DNA from: Streptomyces qinzhouensis
GTDB lineage: Bacteria; Actinomycetota; Actinomycetes; Streptomycetales; Streptomycetaceae
Assembly: GCF_007856155.1 (NCBI RefSeq)
Contig: NZ_CP042266.1
Coordinates: 1,984,001-2,048,000 of the forward strand
Length of the DNA: 64,000 bases
Reading direction: 5' to 3'
A program made the position numbers and the translations under genes. Shown piece by piece: positions 1 through 8,452 of the stretch (positions within the stretch are counted from its first letter, which is position 1; the number at the start of each line of letters is the position of its first letter). Under the pieces are notes generated by a model. That model made no database searches. It saw only the letters and a list, made by a program, of their open reading frames with translations, and was not told the origin of the DNA.

Positions 1-1
1 C

Positions 2-955
2 GAGACCTTCGTCCCGGTGATCGAGGAGTTCAACGCCGACCATCTGGAGGAGATGGCGGGCATCGCCGACGGGGCCGGGGTCTCGTTCGCCGATGTCCTC
101 GCCCTCAACCTCCGTACGGAGATCCTCTTCTCGGCCCGGGCCCGGGCCGCCGGTGCTCCCCCGGCCGAGTGCACGGCCTTCGCCGATCTGCGGGGCCCGG
201 AGCCGATCGTGGGCCAGAATTGGGACTGGCAGCCCTTCGCGCACCGCACGATCGTGATCCTCCAGACCGAGCCGACGAACGGCCCGCGCTGGGTGTCGGT
301 GGTGGAGGCCGGGCTGCTGGCCAAGTTCGGCATGAACTCCGCCGGTCTGACGGTCCTGACGAACGCCCTGGTCAGCTCGGTGGACCAGGGCCGTCCCGGG
401 GTGCCGTACCACCTGCTGCTGCGGGCCCTGCTGGAGTCGGAGTCCCCGGCCGCCGCCGAGGAGACCCTGCGTTCGGTGAACCGTTCCTCCTCCGCCAACT
501 ATCTGATCGCCGCCGAGGGCCGGGCCGTCGATCTGGAGGCCCGCCCCGGCGGTCCCGCCGAGCTGGCCCGCCAATCCGTCGCCCCGGGCACCGTCTTCGT
601 CCACACCAATCACTTCACCTCCCCCGCCGGGGACTTCGGTACCCCGGCCGCCGACCGCGGCCCCGGCGTCTTCCCCGACACCCTCGCCCGCCGTACCCGT
701 GCCACGACCCTCGCCCGGGCGATGCCGTACCCCTCCGTGGCCGCCTGGCAGGAGGTTCTCCGCGACCACGACAACCACCCGGAGTCGATCTGCTGCCACC
801 CCGACCCCGCCGCCGCGGAGCCGAACCGCAGCTCGACGGTCGCGAGCACGATCGTCGAACCGGAGCGCCAGACGATGCATCTGGCCCTGGGCAACCCCTG
901 TACGACGGCCCGGACGACTTACGCGTACCGCGACTTCTTCAAGGGGCGCGGCTGA
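2..955 (+). CDS. C45-type peptidase / acyl-CoA:6-APA acyltransferase-like Ntn hydrolase (5' partial)
   Basis: The frame is open from base 2, so the start codon lies upstream of the window and only the C-terminal ~317 residues are seen. The protein resembles the penicillin acyltransferase (AAT/C45) family of Ntn hydrolases, which self-cleave before a cysteine that then acts as nucleophile. The motif AECTAF, with TGC at 170-172, is the likely cleavage and catalytic site. It is followed by GQNWDW, FGMNSAGL and VNRSSSANY, all typical of the family. In bacteria such proteins usually hydrolyse amides or transfer acyl groups; the substrate cannot be told from sequence. The gene converges on the WD40 gene with a 15-bp gap. 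Family assignment is fairly firm, substrate unknown. Confidence 0.8.
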   Translation, partial: ETFVPVIEEFNADHLEEMAGIADGAGVSFADVLALNLRTEILFSARARAAGAPPAECTAFADLRGPEPIVGQNWDWQPFAHRTIVILQTEPTNGPRWVSVVEAGLLAKFGMNSAGLTVLTNALVSSVDQGRPGVPYHLLLRALLESESPAAAEETLRSVNRSSSANYLIAAEGRAVDLEARPGGPAELARQSVAPGTVFVHTNHFTSPAGDFGTPAADRGPGVFPDTLARRTRATTLARAMPYPSVAAWQEVLRDHDNHPESICCHPDPAAAEPNRSSTVASTIVEPERQTMHLALGNPCTTARTTYAYRDFFKGRG

Positions 956-970
956 CCGGCGGGGTCCGAT

Positions 971-3900
971 TCACCGGCACGGGGGTTCGTAGGCGATGCC
1001 CGGGAAGTGTTCCGACCAGGCGCGGCGGGTGATCGGGGGGTGGGCCGTCGCGCAGACGCGGGCCGCCGCGCGCTCGGGGTCCGTTTCCCAGAGGAGGGCG
1101 GTGCCGTCGCGGCTGGTCGAGGCGAGGGTGGTGCCGTCGGGGCTGAAGGCGATGTGGTGGAGGCGGTCCGTATGGCCGGTGAGGGCGGCCAGTTCCCGGG
1201 CGCGGGACGGATCGGAGACATCCCACAACCGTGCCGTACGGTCGTCGCCCGCCGATGCCAGCAACCGGCCGTCCGGGCCGAAGGCGACGTCGTAGACGAT
1301 GCTGGTGTGACCGGTGAGGGTGGCACGGGTGCGGGGGTGGGTGGGGTCGGTGATGTCCCAGAGGCGGATGGTGCGGTCATGGCTGGCGGTGGCGACGGTG
1401 CGGCCGTCGGGGCTCACGGCCACCGAACGTACCCCGCCCGTATGGCCGGTGAGGGCGGCCAGTTCCCGGGCGCGGGACGGATCGGAGACATCCCACAACC
1501 GTGCCGTGCGGTCGTCGCCCGCGGTCGCCAGGATCCGGCTGTCCGGGGTGAAGTCGGCCGCGCGGACATGGTCGGTGTGGCCGATGAGGACGGACTTCTT
1601 CCGGGGGCGGGCGGGGGTGGTGACATCGTAGAGACGGACGGTGCGGTCGGGGCTCGTGGTGGCGAGCAGTCTGCCGTCGGGGCTGAAGTCGACCCCTTCC
1701 GGATTGCCCACCCCGTCGGCCGTCGACGACAGTGGCTCGGGGCCGGCCGGATCGCTCGCGTCCCACAGCCGCAGGGTCTTGTCCTCGCTGGTGGTGGCCA
1801 GGGTCCGGCCGTCGGGGCTGAACGCGGTGCCGTAGACGGGCCCGGTGTGGCCGGTGAGGACGGCGAGGGTCCGGCGGGGCCGGACCGCGCTCATGTCCCA
1901 CAGCCGGGCGGTGCGGTCCTGGCCGGTGGTGACCAGGGTGCGGCCGTCCGGGCTGAACGCCGTGCCGAAGACGAAGTCGCCGTGCCCGGCCAGGGTGGGC
2001 GCGGGCAGGTCCCACAGCCGCACCGCGTGGTCCTGGCTCGCGGTCGCCAGGCTGCGCCCGTCGGGGCTGAAGGCCACGGCGACGACCATCGCGATATGGC
2101 CGGTGAGAACGGCCCGCGGGCGGGGGCGGGACGGATCGGAGACGTCCCACAGCCGTATCGTCTGGTCCTCGCCCGCGGTGGCCAGCAGCCGGCCGCCGGG
2201 GCCGAACGCCACCGCGTACACGGTCCGCAGATGGCCTTTCAGGACCACGGGGGCGCCGTCGGGGCGGGCGGTCCGCCACAGCCGTACCGTGCCGTCCTCG
2301 CCCGCGGTCGCCAGCGTCCCGCCGTCCGGGGAGTACACCGCCGACAGCAGATTCCCGGTATGCCCGGTGAGTACGGCCCCCGGCCGGACCCGGCGGCGGT
2401 CGCCGATGTCCCACAGCCGTACGGAACGGTCCGCTCCGCCCGTGGCCAGGGTCCGGCCGTCCGGGCTGAGCGCGACCGTACGGACGGCTGAGCCCGGCCG
2501 GACCAGGGCCGCACCGCGCGGCCGGTGCACCACGGCGAGATCCCAGAGCCGTACGGTCCCGTCCTCGCCGCCGGTCACGAGGAAGCGCCCGTCCGGCGAG
2601 AACGCGATCGCGCAGGCGGGGGCGGAGTGCGCGGAGATCGTCGCCAGCCGGCGGGCCCTGCGGGGTTCGGTGGTGTCCCACAGCCGGACGGTGGAGTCCC
2701 GGCCCGCGGTCGCCAGCACCCGCCCGTCGGGGCTGAAGGCGGTGCCGCAGACGACCGCCCGGTGCCCGGTCAGGGTGGTCTCCTCCCGGGGGCGGTGCGG
2801 ATCGGTGGCGTCCCACAGCCGGACCGTGCTGTCGCCCTCGGCGGTGACCAGGGTCAGCCCGTCGGAGGTGAAGGAGGCGGTCTGCCCGTACGGATTCTTC
2901 GCGATCGACGGGGAGCGGCCGGTGAGCGCGGTGGCGTACGGGGTGGCGAAGGCGCTCAGCAGACCGCCGCGGGCCTCACGGGTCGGGGCGAGCCGGTACG
3001 CGGCGAGGCCGAGCTGGACGGAGAGCGCGGGATCGAGGGCGCGGAGCCGCACGGCCTCGGCGGCGACCTCCCGGGAGAGGGAGTCGTTGCGCTGTTCGGT
3101 GGCGATGCGCCCGGCCCGGATCGCGACGGCGGTCGCACCGCCGGCGATCAGGACGAGCACGGTGAGCAGGGCGACGAGTCTGCGCAGCCGGCGCGTACGG
3201 CGGCGGGCGGCGGCCTGTTCCCGGTCCTCGGCGGCGACGGCGCCGTCGAGGAAGGCGCGCTCCCGGGCGGAGAGGGCCGCCGGGTGGGTGAGGGCCCAGT
3301 CCCGGGCGAGGGCGAGCCGGGTGCCGCGGTAGAGGGAGCCCGGATCCCGGCCGAGCGCCTCCCAGGCGGTGGTGGCGTCGGTCAGCTGGCGGTGGATCCG
3401 TATGCCGTCGCGGTGCGCGGCGAGCCAGTCGTGGAGCCGGGGCCAGCTGCGGATGAGGGCCTCGTGGGCGATCTCGACGCTGTCGTCGCCGAGGGTGACG
3501 AGCCGGGCGGCGGCCAGACGTTCGAGGACCTCGGCGGTGTCCGGGTCGTCGTCGAGCTCACCGCGGTGGATGCGGCGTTTGGTGTCCTCGGTGCCCTCGC
3601 CCGGCGCGGTCAGCCGCAGAAGGAGTTCCCGGGTCAGCCCCTGCCGGGCGGGCGGCAGCTCGGCGTAGAAGGACTCCGCGGTCCGGGCCAGCGCCCCGTC
3701 GATACCGCCCGCGGCGTGAAAACCGTCGAGGGTGAGCACCCTGCCGTTGCGGCGGGCCCAAGTCTCCCGCAGCGCGTGGGAGAGCAGTGGCAGCACACCC
3801 GCGCGCCCCTCGGTGTCGGCGACCAGCCGGGCCAGCAGGGCGTCCTCCAGCTCCCCGCCCTCGCGCCGCGCCGGGCGGGTGATGGCCCGGCCGAGTTCCT

Positions 3901-4735
3901 CGGCGGTCATGGGGCCGAGCATCACCTGGGAGTGGCGGAGGGCGGCCACGAGAAGGGGGAAGCGGGTGCAGTGGGTGTAGAAGTCGGCCCGTACACCGAG
4001 GACCACCCTGACGGCGCCGTCCGCCGCGGACAGCAGAGCCGCGAGGAACTCGTCACGCTCCCCGGGGTCCCGGCAGAGCGTGAACACCTCCTCGAACTGG
4101 TCGACGATCAGCGTCAGCGGACGGCCCACCGCTCCTGGTTCGGCGGCGAGTTCGGACCGGAGCGCCCCCTCACCCATCCGCGCCGCCCACTCCGCCAGGG
4201 GCCGGGCGCCCGGCGTGAACACCACCGCGTTCCCCAGCCTCGCCGCGAGCCCGGCCCGCAGCACCGACGACTTCCCCGCCCCCGAGGCGCCGAACAGCGC
4301 GACGACGGGGTGCTGTTCAAGGCGTTCGACCAGTTCACCGACGGCCCGCTCCCGCCCGAAGAACAGGTCCGCGTCCACTTCCTCGAAGGCCGCCAGCCCT
4401 TTGTACGGGCACTCCTCGGCCCCGGCCCACGGAGCGTCACCGCCCTTGCCCCGGGCCGACACGGCCTGCCAGCGACGCTCCCACTCCCGCGGATCCCCAC
4501 CGCAGGCCCGCGCATAGGCGAGGGTCACCGCCAGACTGGGCAGCTTCTGCCCGGAGGCCGCGGCGGCGAGGGTGGTCGCCGAATAGTGGGCCCGCAGCGC
4601 GAGGACGCGGTAAGGGGGATTGCCCGCCTGCTCCCGCAACCTCCGCAGCCCCGCCGCGAGTTCGACGGCCGGATCACCTTCGGCCCCGAGCGGCTTCTCC
4701 GGTCTGGGCACGTCTCCCCCTCGTTCCCCCCTCAT
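971..4735 (-). CDS. HTH - nSTAND1 NTPase - TM - 14-blade WD40 signalling protein
   Basis: A ~1254-residue multidomain protein. Residues ~25-95 resemble an XRE-like helix-turn-helix. Residues ~108-400 are an nSTAND1-type NTPase with P-loop GASGAGKSS (about 149-157) and Walker B LTLIVDQFEEV. A hydrophobic segment at ~515-540 is a likely membrane span. From ~610 to the end there are 14 WD40 repeats, each ending in a variant of TVRLWD, enough for two seven-bladed propellers. STAND proteins are NTP-driven signalling switches whose repeat domain senses a ligand; what this one senses is unknown. The start is uncertain: ATG 4735 is used, GTG 4711 behind GAGGGGG is an alternative, and an upstream ATG at 4756 lacks a ribosome site. 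Blades 11 and 13 share a 70-bp identical DNA stretch. Confidence 0.85.
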   Translation of the reverse strand: MRGERGGDVPRPEKPLGAEGDPAVELAAGLRRLREQAGNPPYRVLALRAHYSATTLAAAASGQKLPSLAVTLAYARACGGDPREWERRWQAVSARGKGGDAPWAGAEECPYKGLAAFEEVDADLFFGRERAVGELVERLEQHPVVALFGASGAGKSSVLRAGLAARLGNAVVFTPGARPLAEWAARMGEGALRSELAAEPGAVGRPLTLIVDQFEEVFTLCRDPGERDEFLAALLSAADGAVRVVLGVRADFYTHCTRFPLLVAALRHSQVMLGPMTAEELGRAITRPARREGGELEDALLARLVADTEGRAGVLPLLSHALRETWARRNGRVLTLDGFHAAGGIDGALARTAESFYAELPPARQGLTRELLLRLTAPGEGTEDTKRRIHRGELDDDPDTAEVLERLAAARLVTLGDDSVEIAHEALIRSWPRLHDWLAAHRDGIRIHRQLTDATTAWEALGRDPGSLYRGTRLALARDWALTHPAALSARERAFLDGAVAAEDREQAAARRRTRRLRRLVALLTVLVLIAGGATAVAIRAGRIATEQRNDSLSREVAAEAVRLRALDPALSVQLGLAAYRLAPTREARGGLLSAFATPYATALTGRSPSIAKNPYGQTASFTSDGLTLVTAEGDSTVRLWDATDPHRPREETTLTGHRAVVCGTAFSPDGRVLATAGRDSTVRLWDTTEPRRARRLATISAHSAPACAIAFSPDGRFLVTGGEDGTVRLWDLAVVHRPRGAALVRPGSAVRTVALSPDGRTLATGGADRSVRLWDIGDRRRVRPGAVLTGHTGNLLSAVYSPDGGTLATAGEDGTVRLWRTARPDGAPVVLKGHLRTVYAVAFGPGGRLLATAGEDQTIRLWDVSDPSRPRPRAVLTGHIAMVVAVAFSPDGRSLATASQDHAVRLWDLPAPTLAGHGDFVFGTAFSPDGRTLVTTGQDRTARLWDMSAVRPRRTLAVLTGHTGPVYGTAFSPDGRTLATTSEDKTLRLWDASDPAGPEPLSSTADGVGNPEGVDFSPDGRLLATTSPDRTVRLYDVTTPARPRKKSVLIGHTDHVRAADFTPDSRILATAGDDRTARLWDVSDPSRARELAALTGHTGGVRSVAVSPDGRTVATASHDRTIRLWDITDPTHPRTRATLTGHTSIVYDVAFGPDGRLLASAGDDRTARLWDVSDPSRARELAALTGHTDRLHHIAFSPDGTTLASTSRDGTALLWETDPERAAARVCATAHPPITRRAWSEHFPGIAYEPPCR
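1168..1507. repeat. 70-bp identical direct repeat within two WD40 blades
   Basis: Bases 1168-1237 and 1438-1507 are identical, exactly 270 bp (90 codons, two blades) apart. The other blades are far more diverged at DNA level, so this is a recent internal duplication or gene conversion. Confidence 0.9.
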
Positions 4736-4895
4736 TCCCCCACGTCGACCGCTCATGATCCACAGAGTCGGCGTCGGGGTCGAGACCTCAAACCGGACAA
4801 CGACCACGGGCACGGGCCGCCCGGCGGGCGACGGGCGGCTGAGGAGGGCAGCTGGGCCGGAGGTGGGCGTGCGCGGCGTCCTCGCCGAGGTCCGG

Positions 4896-4956
4896 GGCAA
4901 GTTCCGGCAAGTTCCTCGCTTCGCTCCAGAGTCACGGGCAAGCTCTGGCATACGGC
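4896..4956. promoter_or_regulatory. Tandem 10-bp repeats (GGCAAGTTCC type), likely regulator sites
   Basis: GGCAAGTTCC occurs twice in direct tandem (4896-4905, 4906-4915), followed by the degenerate pair GGCAAGCTCT/GGCATACGGC (4937-4956). The same tandem arrangement recurs at 6616-6635 and 6712-6731. The sites lie just upstream of the first gene of the XRE/DUF5753 cassette, so binding by that regulator is the simplest inference. Confidence 0.55.
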
Positions 4957-4983
4957 TCGTCATCGAAGTTCGAGGAGGTCATC

Positions 4984-5247
4984 ATGGCCCTGATCAAGCT
5001 CGGCAAAGACCCGGAGAGCCCCAGCGGTGGTTCGCCCACCGTGTACCTCGACGCCGAGAAAGACACCTACCTCGTGCAGGGGTTGAAGGTGCAGGACGTT
5101 GCACACCTCAAGCAGATGGACATCCCTGACCACGAGTCGGTCGTGGAGATCCCTCGGCGTATGGTGCAGTTCTTTCTGGAGATGCAGCAGGGTGCCAAGA
5201 ACACCGACCCGGAGGTGAAGCAGGATGACGCGGACCCCGACGTTTGA
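4984..5247 (+). CDS. Small acidic hypothetical protein, first gene of XRE/DUF5753 cassette
   Basis: An 87-residue soluble protein with no signal peptide or membrane segment; its C-terminal tail is acidic (DDADPDV). GAGGAGG five bases before ATG 4984 is a strong ribosome site. The last 23 bp overlap the start of the DUF6879 gene, implying translational coupling. Small proteins of this kind accompany DUF6879 and Scr1/DUF5753 regulators in Streptomyces and are sometimes described as toxin-antitoxin-like, without a settled function. It may be a partner of the downstream regulator. I do not recognise a catalytic motif. Confidence 0.75.
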   Translation: MALIKLGKDPESPSGGSPTVYLDAEKDTYLVQGLKVQDVAHLKQMDIPDHESVVEIPRRMVQFFLEMQQGAKNTDPEVKQDDADPDV

Positions 5248-5737
5248 GGAGCTGTTCCGCGACTGCCGGAGGACGGCCGTCCACCTGGAGATGCGCGACA
5301 CCTACATGAAGTCGGACCAGGCTTTCATCGACTGGCGGGCCGGCGTGACGCTCGACCCCGCCGAGCGCTGGGCCGACTGGCACAGCATCGTCACGGAAGC
5401 GACCGCCCGAGGCGTCGAGGTCCGGCGCGCACGAGTCGCCTCCACCCCCGTCAGCGAGTACATCCGCTTCGAGTACGACGTGACGGACGGGCTGAACATC
5501 GCCGCCGGTGAGAACGTGCGCTGGCTCTCGCGGCGCGATGCAACAGGTCTGGCGCTTCCGGGGAACGACTTCTGGCTGTTCGACTCCAGCCTCGTGCTCG
5601 TCAACCACTTCGACGGCGAAGGCGAGAACATGGAGGTGGAGCTGACGGACGACCCGGAGGTGTCGAGGCTCTGCGACTCCGCGTTCGAGGCCGTGTGGAA
5701 GCTGGCAACGCCGCACGCGGAGTTCGAGCTGATCTGA
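5225..5737 (+). CDS. DUF6879 family protein
   Basis: A 170-residue protein. FEELFRDCRRTAVHLEMRD at the N-terminus, DWHSIVTEATARGVEVRRARV in the middle and LPGNDFWLFDSSLVLVNHFD near the C-terminus are characteristic of DUF6879 proteins, which are common in Streptomyces beside XRE/DUF5753 regulators. The N-terminus overlaps the preceding gene by 23 bp. The function of the family is unknown; conserved position suggests it acts with the regulator as a signalling or toxin-antitoxin-like module. No signal peptide. Confidence 0.75.
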   Translation: MTRTPTFEELFRDCRRTAVHLEMRDTYMKSDQAFIDWRAGVTLDPAERWADWHSIVTEATARGVEVRRARVASTPVSEYIRFEYDVTDGLNIAAGENVRWLSRRDATGLALPGNDFWLFDSSLVLVNHFDGEGENMEVELTDDPEVSRLCDSAFEAVWKLATPHAEFELI

Positions 5738-5763
5738 CAGCGCCAATTCTGCGAAACACCACC

Positions 5764-6609
5764 ATGACGTCGCCATCTTCAAGCGTCGAGGAAGCCCGTA
5801 AGGAGCTCGGTCAGCGCCTTGCCCGTATTCGAGACACCGCCGGACTCACCAAGCGCGGATTGTCCGAAATGCTGGGATGGCACGAGTCGAAGCCGTCGCG
5901 CTTCGAAAGCGGCAAACGCGCGATCTCGGAGCGCGATATTCGCGCATGGTGCTCGGCGTGTGGCAACGAAGACGCGGCTGAAGAGCTCATCGAGACGGCC
6001 CGCGGAATCGAAGGAATGTACGTCGAGTGGGCCAGAATGGAGGCGCACGGGCTCAAGCGGGCCCAGGAGTCCGTTCTCCCCCTCTGGGAGCGAACCCAGC
6101 GATTCCGCATTTACTCCCCTTGGCTGATTCCAGGCCCCGTGCAGACGGCTTCCTACATCCGAGCACTGTTGACCACGATTCGTCGCCGCAGAGCACTCAT
6201 CGATGACGTGGACGAAGCCGTCGAGGTACGCATGGAAAAGCAGAAGGTTATCCACGGCAACCACACGTTTGCCATCCTCCTCGAAGAGAGTGTGCTGAAG
6301 TACCGCATTGGCTGCGCGGCTGTCATGGCAGGTCAACTAGGCTATTTGATGACCGCCATGGCCGTGCCCTCAATAAGCATCGGCATCATCCCCCAAGACG
6401 CGGACCGTTCGAAAATCTGGCCGGTCGAGGGGTTCTTTCTCTATGACGACGAGACCGTGAACGTCGAGCTCATCTCAGCACACCTCACTGTCGTGCAGAA
6501 GCCTGAACTCGCCATGTATGCGAAGGCGTTCAGCGATTTGTCCGAACTAGCGGTCCATGGAACAGCCGCGCGCGAACTCATCACCACAGCCATCGGTTCT
6601 CTGGAGTGA
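5764..6609 (+). CDS. XRE-family regulator with DUF5753 (Scr1-like) ligand domain
   Basis: A 281-residue regulator. Residues ~12-70 form an XRE helix-turn-helix (LGQRLARIRDTAGLTKRGLSEMLG, with contact segment HESKPSRFESGKR). The remainder matches the DUF5753 domain (YSPWLIPGPVQTASYIRALL, FAILLEESVLKYRIG, SIGIIPQ, VEGFFLYDDETVNVE). ATG 5764 is chosen because it begins the conserved region. Base composition is visibly less GC-rich than the neighbours, suggesting later acquisition. Tandem GGCAAG sites lie both upstream of the cassette and immediately downstream of this stop codon, next to a candidate promoter, so it probably controls both its own operon and the genes that follow. Confidence 0.85.
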   Translation: MTSPSSSVEEARKELGQRLARIRDTAGLTKRGLSEMLGWHESKPSRFESGKRAISERDIRAWCSACGNEDAAEELIETARGIEGMYVEWARMEAHGLKRAQESVLPLWERTQRFRIYSPWLIPGPVQTASYIRALLTTIRRRRALIDDVDEAVEVRMEKQKVIHGNHTFAILLEESVLKYRIGCAAVMAGQLGYLMTAMAVPSISIGIIPQDADRSKIWPVEGFFLYDDETVNVELISAHLTVVQKPELAMYAKAFSDLSELAVHGTAARELITTAIGSLE

Positions 6610-6615
6610 TTGCCC

Positions 6616-6635
6616 GGCAAGCACCGGCAAGTTCC
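6616..6635. promoter_or_regulatory. Tandem GGCAAG(C/T)(A/T)CC sites upstream of the small peptide frame
   Basis: GGCAAGCACC at 6616-6625 is directly followed by GGCAAGTTCC at 6626-6635. A -10-like TAGTCT lies at 6660-6665, so the pair sits next to the -35 position expected for an activator site. A further pair (GGCAAGTACC, GGCAATGCGA, 6712-6731) falls inside the first codons of the small frame at 6704. Confidence 0.5.
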
Positions 6636-6703
6636 TGGCGCCTCGCCCAGCCCTCTCCTTAGTCTCATTGGCACGGTTCCAGAACCTGCCCGGAGGAGGA
6701 CCG

Positions 6704-6802
6704 ATGGCTTTGGCAAGTACCGGCAATGCGACGAGGGCGACCGAGAACGCCGTAACCGACAACCTCCCTATCGGGTGCCTCCGGTACGGGCGCAGCGGCT
6801 GA
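6704..6802 (+). CDS. Candidate 32-residue peptide gene
   Basis: ATG 6704 is preceded by GGAGGAGGA, an exceptionally strong ribosome site, and the frame runs 32 codons to TGA. The product has a hydrophilic first half rich in A, T, N and a C-terminal part NLPIGCLRYGRSG with one cysteine. It lies behind the XRE-type repeats and ahead of a hairpin, the GRDP-like gene and a methyltransferase, the layout expected of a precursor peptide with modifying enzymes. No known precursor family is recognised; a leader peptide is the alternative. Coding status is an inference from the ribosome site and context only. Confidence 0.4.
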   Translation: MALASTGNATRATENAVTDNLPIGCLRYGRSG

Positions 6803-6892
6803 GCAAGCCGCCGCCATGACACCCCGCCTCGCCTGTCGACAGCTACCCCACGGCCCAGCAGCCGGAGGGTCCTGCCAAGGCGGGGGTAAGAC

Positions 6893-6946
6893 CTCTCCCC
6901 GTTCGCCGTCGGCTCCGACGAAACCGCATCCGACGGGCGGGGAGAG
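6893..6946 (+). terminator. Hairpin between peptide frame and GRDP-like gene (attenuator-like)
   Basis: CTCTCCCCG at 6893-6901 pairs with CGGGGAGAG at 6938-6946, and CGTCGG/CCGACG extend the stem with an internal bulge. There is no T-run, so it may reduce read-through or stabilise upstream RNA rather than terminate fully. Confidence 0.45.
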
Positions 6947-6981
6947 CCCCGCAAGATCCGTTCGAGCTGGAGGTGCCGCAT

Positions 6982-7416
6982 ATGAGTACGGCAGTAGCGG
7001 TACGCGATCCGAAAAAACTGTTGGGCGAGGCCGTCTGGGACCGGGAGATCAAGCTCCTGACCCGCGACTACCTCATGGACAGCGTGATGGCAGGCCGACT
7101 TCTCGGTCAGGCCGTCGCGTACCTGATCACCGCCATGGAGACCATGGGCGAGGGTCTGGAACTCGGCTGCGGCGAACTCGTCGACGTGGCCGTGCACACG
7201 CTCATCCTCGACACGGCGAACTACGCCGCGTTCTGCGAGAAATACAACGACGGACAGTTCCTTCACCACATCCCCGAGATCGACCGCAAGGCCGACGGCA
7301 CCGTCATGCGGACCGCAGCCGTCGTCGAGCAGTACGGGTTCGAGGTGGACTGGCCGCTGTGGGAGCGGGATTCGTCGAAGTGCTCCCCCTGCGCCCAGGG
7401 TACGAGCTGCCACTGA
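6982..7416 (+). CDS. GRDP-like (PF07173-like) protein with Cys-rich tail
   Basis: A 144-residue soluble protein. GGAGG eight bases upstream selects ATG 6982; an upstream GTG at 6973 overlaps that site. The segment VDVAVHTLILDTANYAAFC followed by GQFLHHIPEID resembles the WHTHIL...YxxFC signature of glycine-rich-domain-protein-like (DUF1399/PF07173) sequences. The C-terminus SSKCSPCAQGTSCH has three cysteines and a histidine spaced like a metal or Fe-S binding tail. Its biochemical role is unknown. It sits between the candidate peptide frame and a methyltransferase and is probably co-transcribed with them. Confidence 0.7.
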   Translation: MSTAVAVRDPKKLLGEAVWDREIKLLTRDYLMDSVMAGRLLGQAVAYLITAMETMGEGLELGCGELVDVAVHTLILDTANYAAFCEKYNDGQFLHHIPEIDRKADGTVMRTAAVVEQYGFEVDWPLWERDSSKCSPCAQGTSCH

Positions 7417-7587
7417 CCGGCGGGGGCACAAGGCCGGGGTCGTCCTCCGGGGCGGCCCCGGCCGTCACGTTCAAGGGAAGGGCCGACTTCACGGACCCGA
7501 TCGGAGAGCCGGGCGAATAGCATGCGGCGTCGCCGGAGCCGGACCGTACGGATGCTCAACACCCACTCCTACAAGGAACATCGTCAC

Positions 7588-8244
7588 ATGAGCGTTGAGA
7601 ACTACTGGGATCGCTACGCGACCGGTGCCGTGACGAAGATCGGCTCGGTACAGGACTCCATCGACAAGGGGTTCTGCTGGACGCAGTACGACCACCACGG
7701 CCCCGCCGAAGAGCTGCTCTGCCAGCCCGAGCGCGCTCTGGAACTGGGCTGCGGCAGCGGAAACGAGGTCGCCTACCTCGCCCGCAAGGGCATCGAGGCC
7801 ATGGGCGTCGATCTCTCCCCCGTCCAGATCAGGTACGCCGAGGAACGCTGGGCAGACATCGAGGGAGCCCGCTTCCAACTCCGCGAGGCCGTCGACTTCC
7901 TGACCACCACCGAGGAGACGTACGACGCCGTCTACTCGGTCTGGGGCGCCTTCTGGTTCACCAACCCCCGACGGCTCCTGCCCGCCATCCGCGAGCGTCT
8001 CAACCCCGGCGGCGTCCTGGTCTTCTCCCAGGCGCCGGCCGTCGACGGCTGCTACGGCGCCCAGGGCATGTACGGCAACGGCTTCACGGGCAAGATCCTG
8101 CCGGTCCAGCGGTGGGCCTACTCCGAGGAGATGTGGCACGGCATCCTGCTGAACTACGGCTTCCTGGAAACCGAAGCACGCGTCCTGGAAGCGCCCGACC
8201 CCGAGAACCTGGGCACACTGATCGTCCAGGCCCGGGTGCGGTAG
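7588..8244 (+). CDS. Class I SAM-dependent methyltransferase
   Basis: A 218-residue protein starting at ATG 7588, eight bases after AAGGAAC. Motif I is ALELGCGSGNEVAYLA (residues ~51-66), motif II MGVDLSPVQI, and motif IV-like YDAVYSVWGAFWF is followed by LNPGGVLVFSQ, the usual class I order. The acceptor substrate cannot be deduced. The gene is 171 bp downstream of the GRDP-like gene in the same direction and is the last gene of the cassette before rnpB, so it may modify a product of that cassette. Confidence 0.85.
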   Translation: MSVENYWDRYATGAVTKIGSVQDSIDKGFCWTQYDHHGPAEELLCQPERALELGCGSGNEVAYLARKGIEAMGVDLSPVQIRYAEERWADIEGARFQLREAVDFLTTTEETYDAVYSVWGAFWFTNPRRLLPAIRERLNPGGVLVFSQAPAVDGCYGAQGMYGNGFTGKILPVQRWAYSEEMWHGILLNYGFLETEARVLEAPDPENLGTLIVQARVR

Positions 8245-8452
8245 CCGCCACGGCCCCTGACCGGTACGCGCCCGCTCGCTGGCCGGCTCCGGCCGGGAAG
8301 GGCTCGTCCAGGCCGGTGAAGCCGCTGACCCGGCGCAGGGAAGCACGACCGGGCGAACGGCCGACTTGGATATCCGGGCCACCCGCGAGCCTTCGCATCC
8401 GTGAGGTTCGGTTCGAACCGGTACGGAACGGGGTTCGGCAAGGTGGACCAGT

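Noticed and set aside
1007..4993. Long open frames on the plus strand opposite the WD40 gene (about 1007-2491, 1845-3332, 2525-4993)
   Set aside because: They are antisense to a clear multidomain protein, have Gly/Arg/Pro-rich composition without domains, and arise from GC-rich third-position bias.
7380..7520. 46-codon GTG frame overlapping the end of the GRDP-like gene
   Set aside because: Poor ribosome site and no conserved feature; possibly a remnant, not callable from sequence alone.
8401..8430. GGTTCGAACC motif resembling a tRNA T-loop
   Set aside because: No acceptor, D or anticodon arms can be folded around it; it is just a short palindrome upstream of rnpB's terminator.
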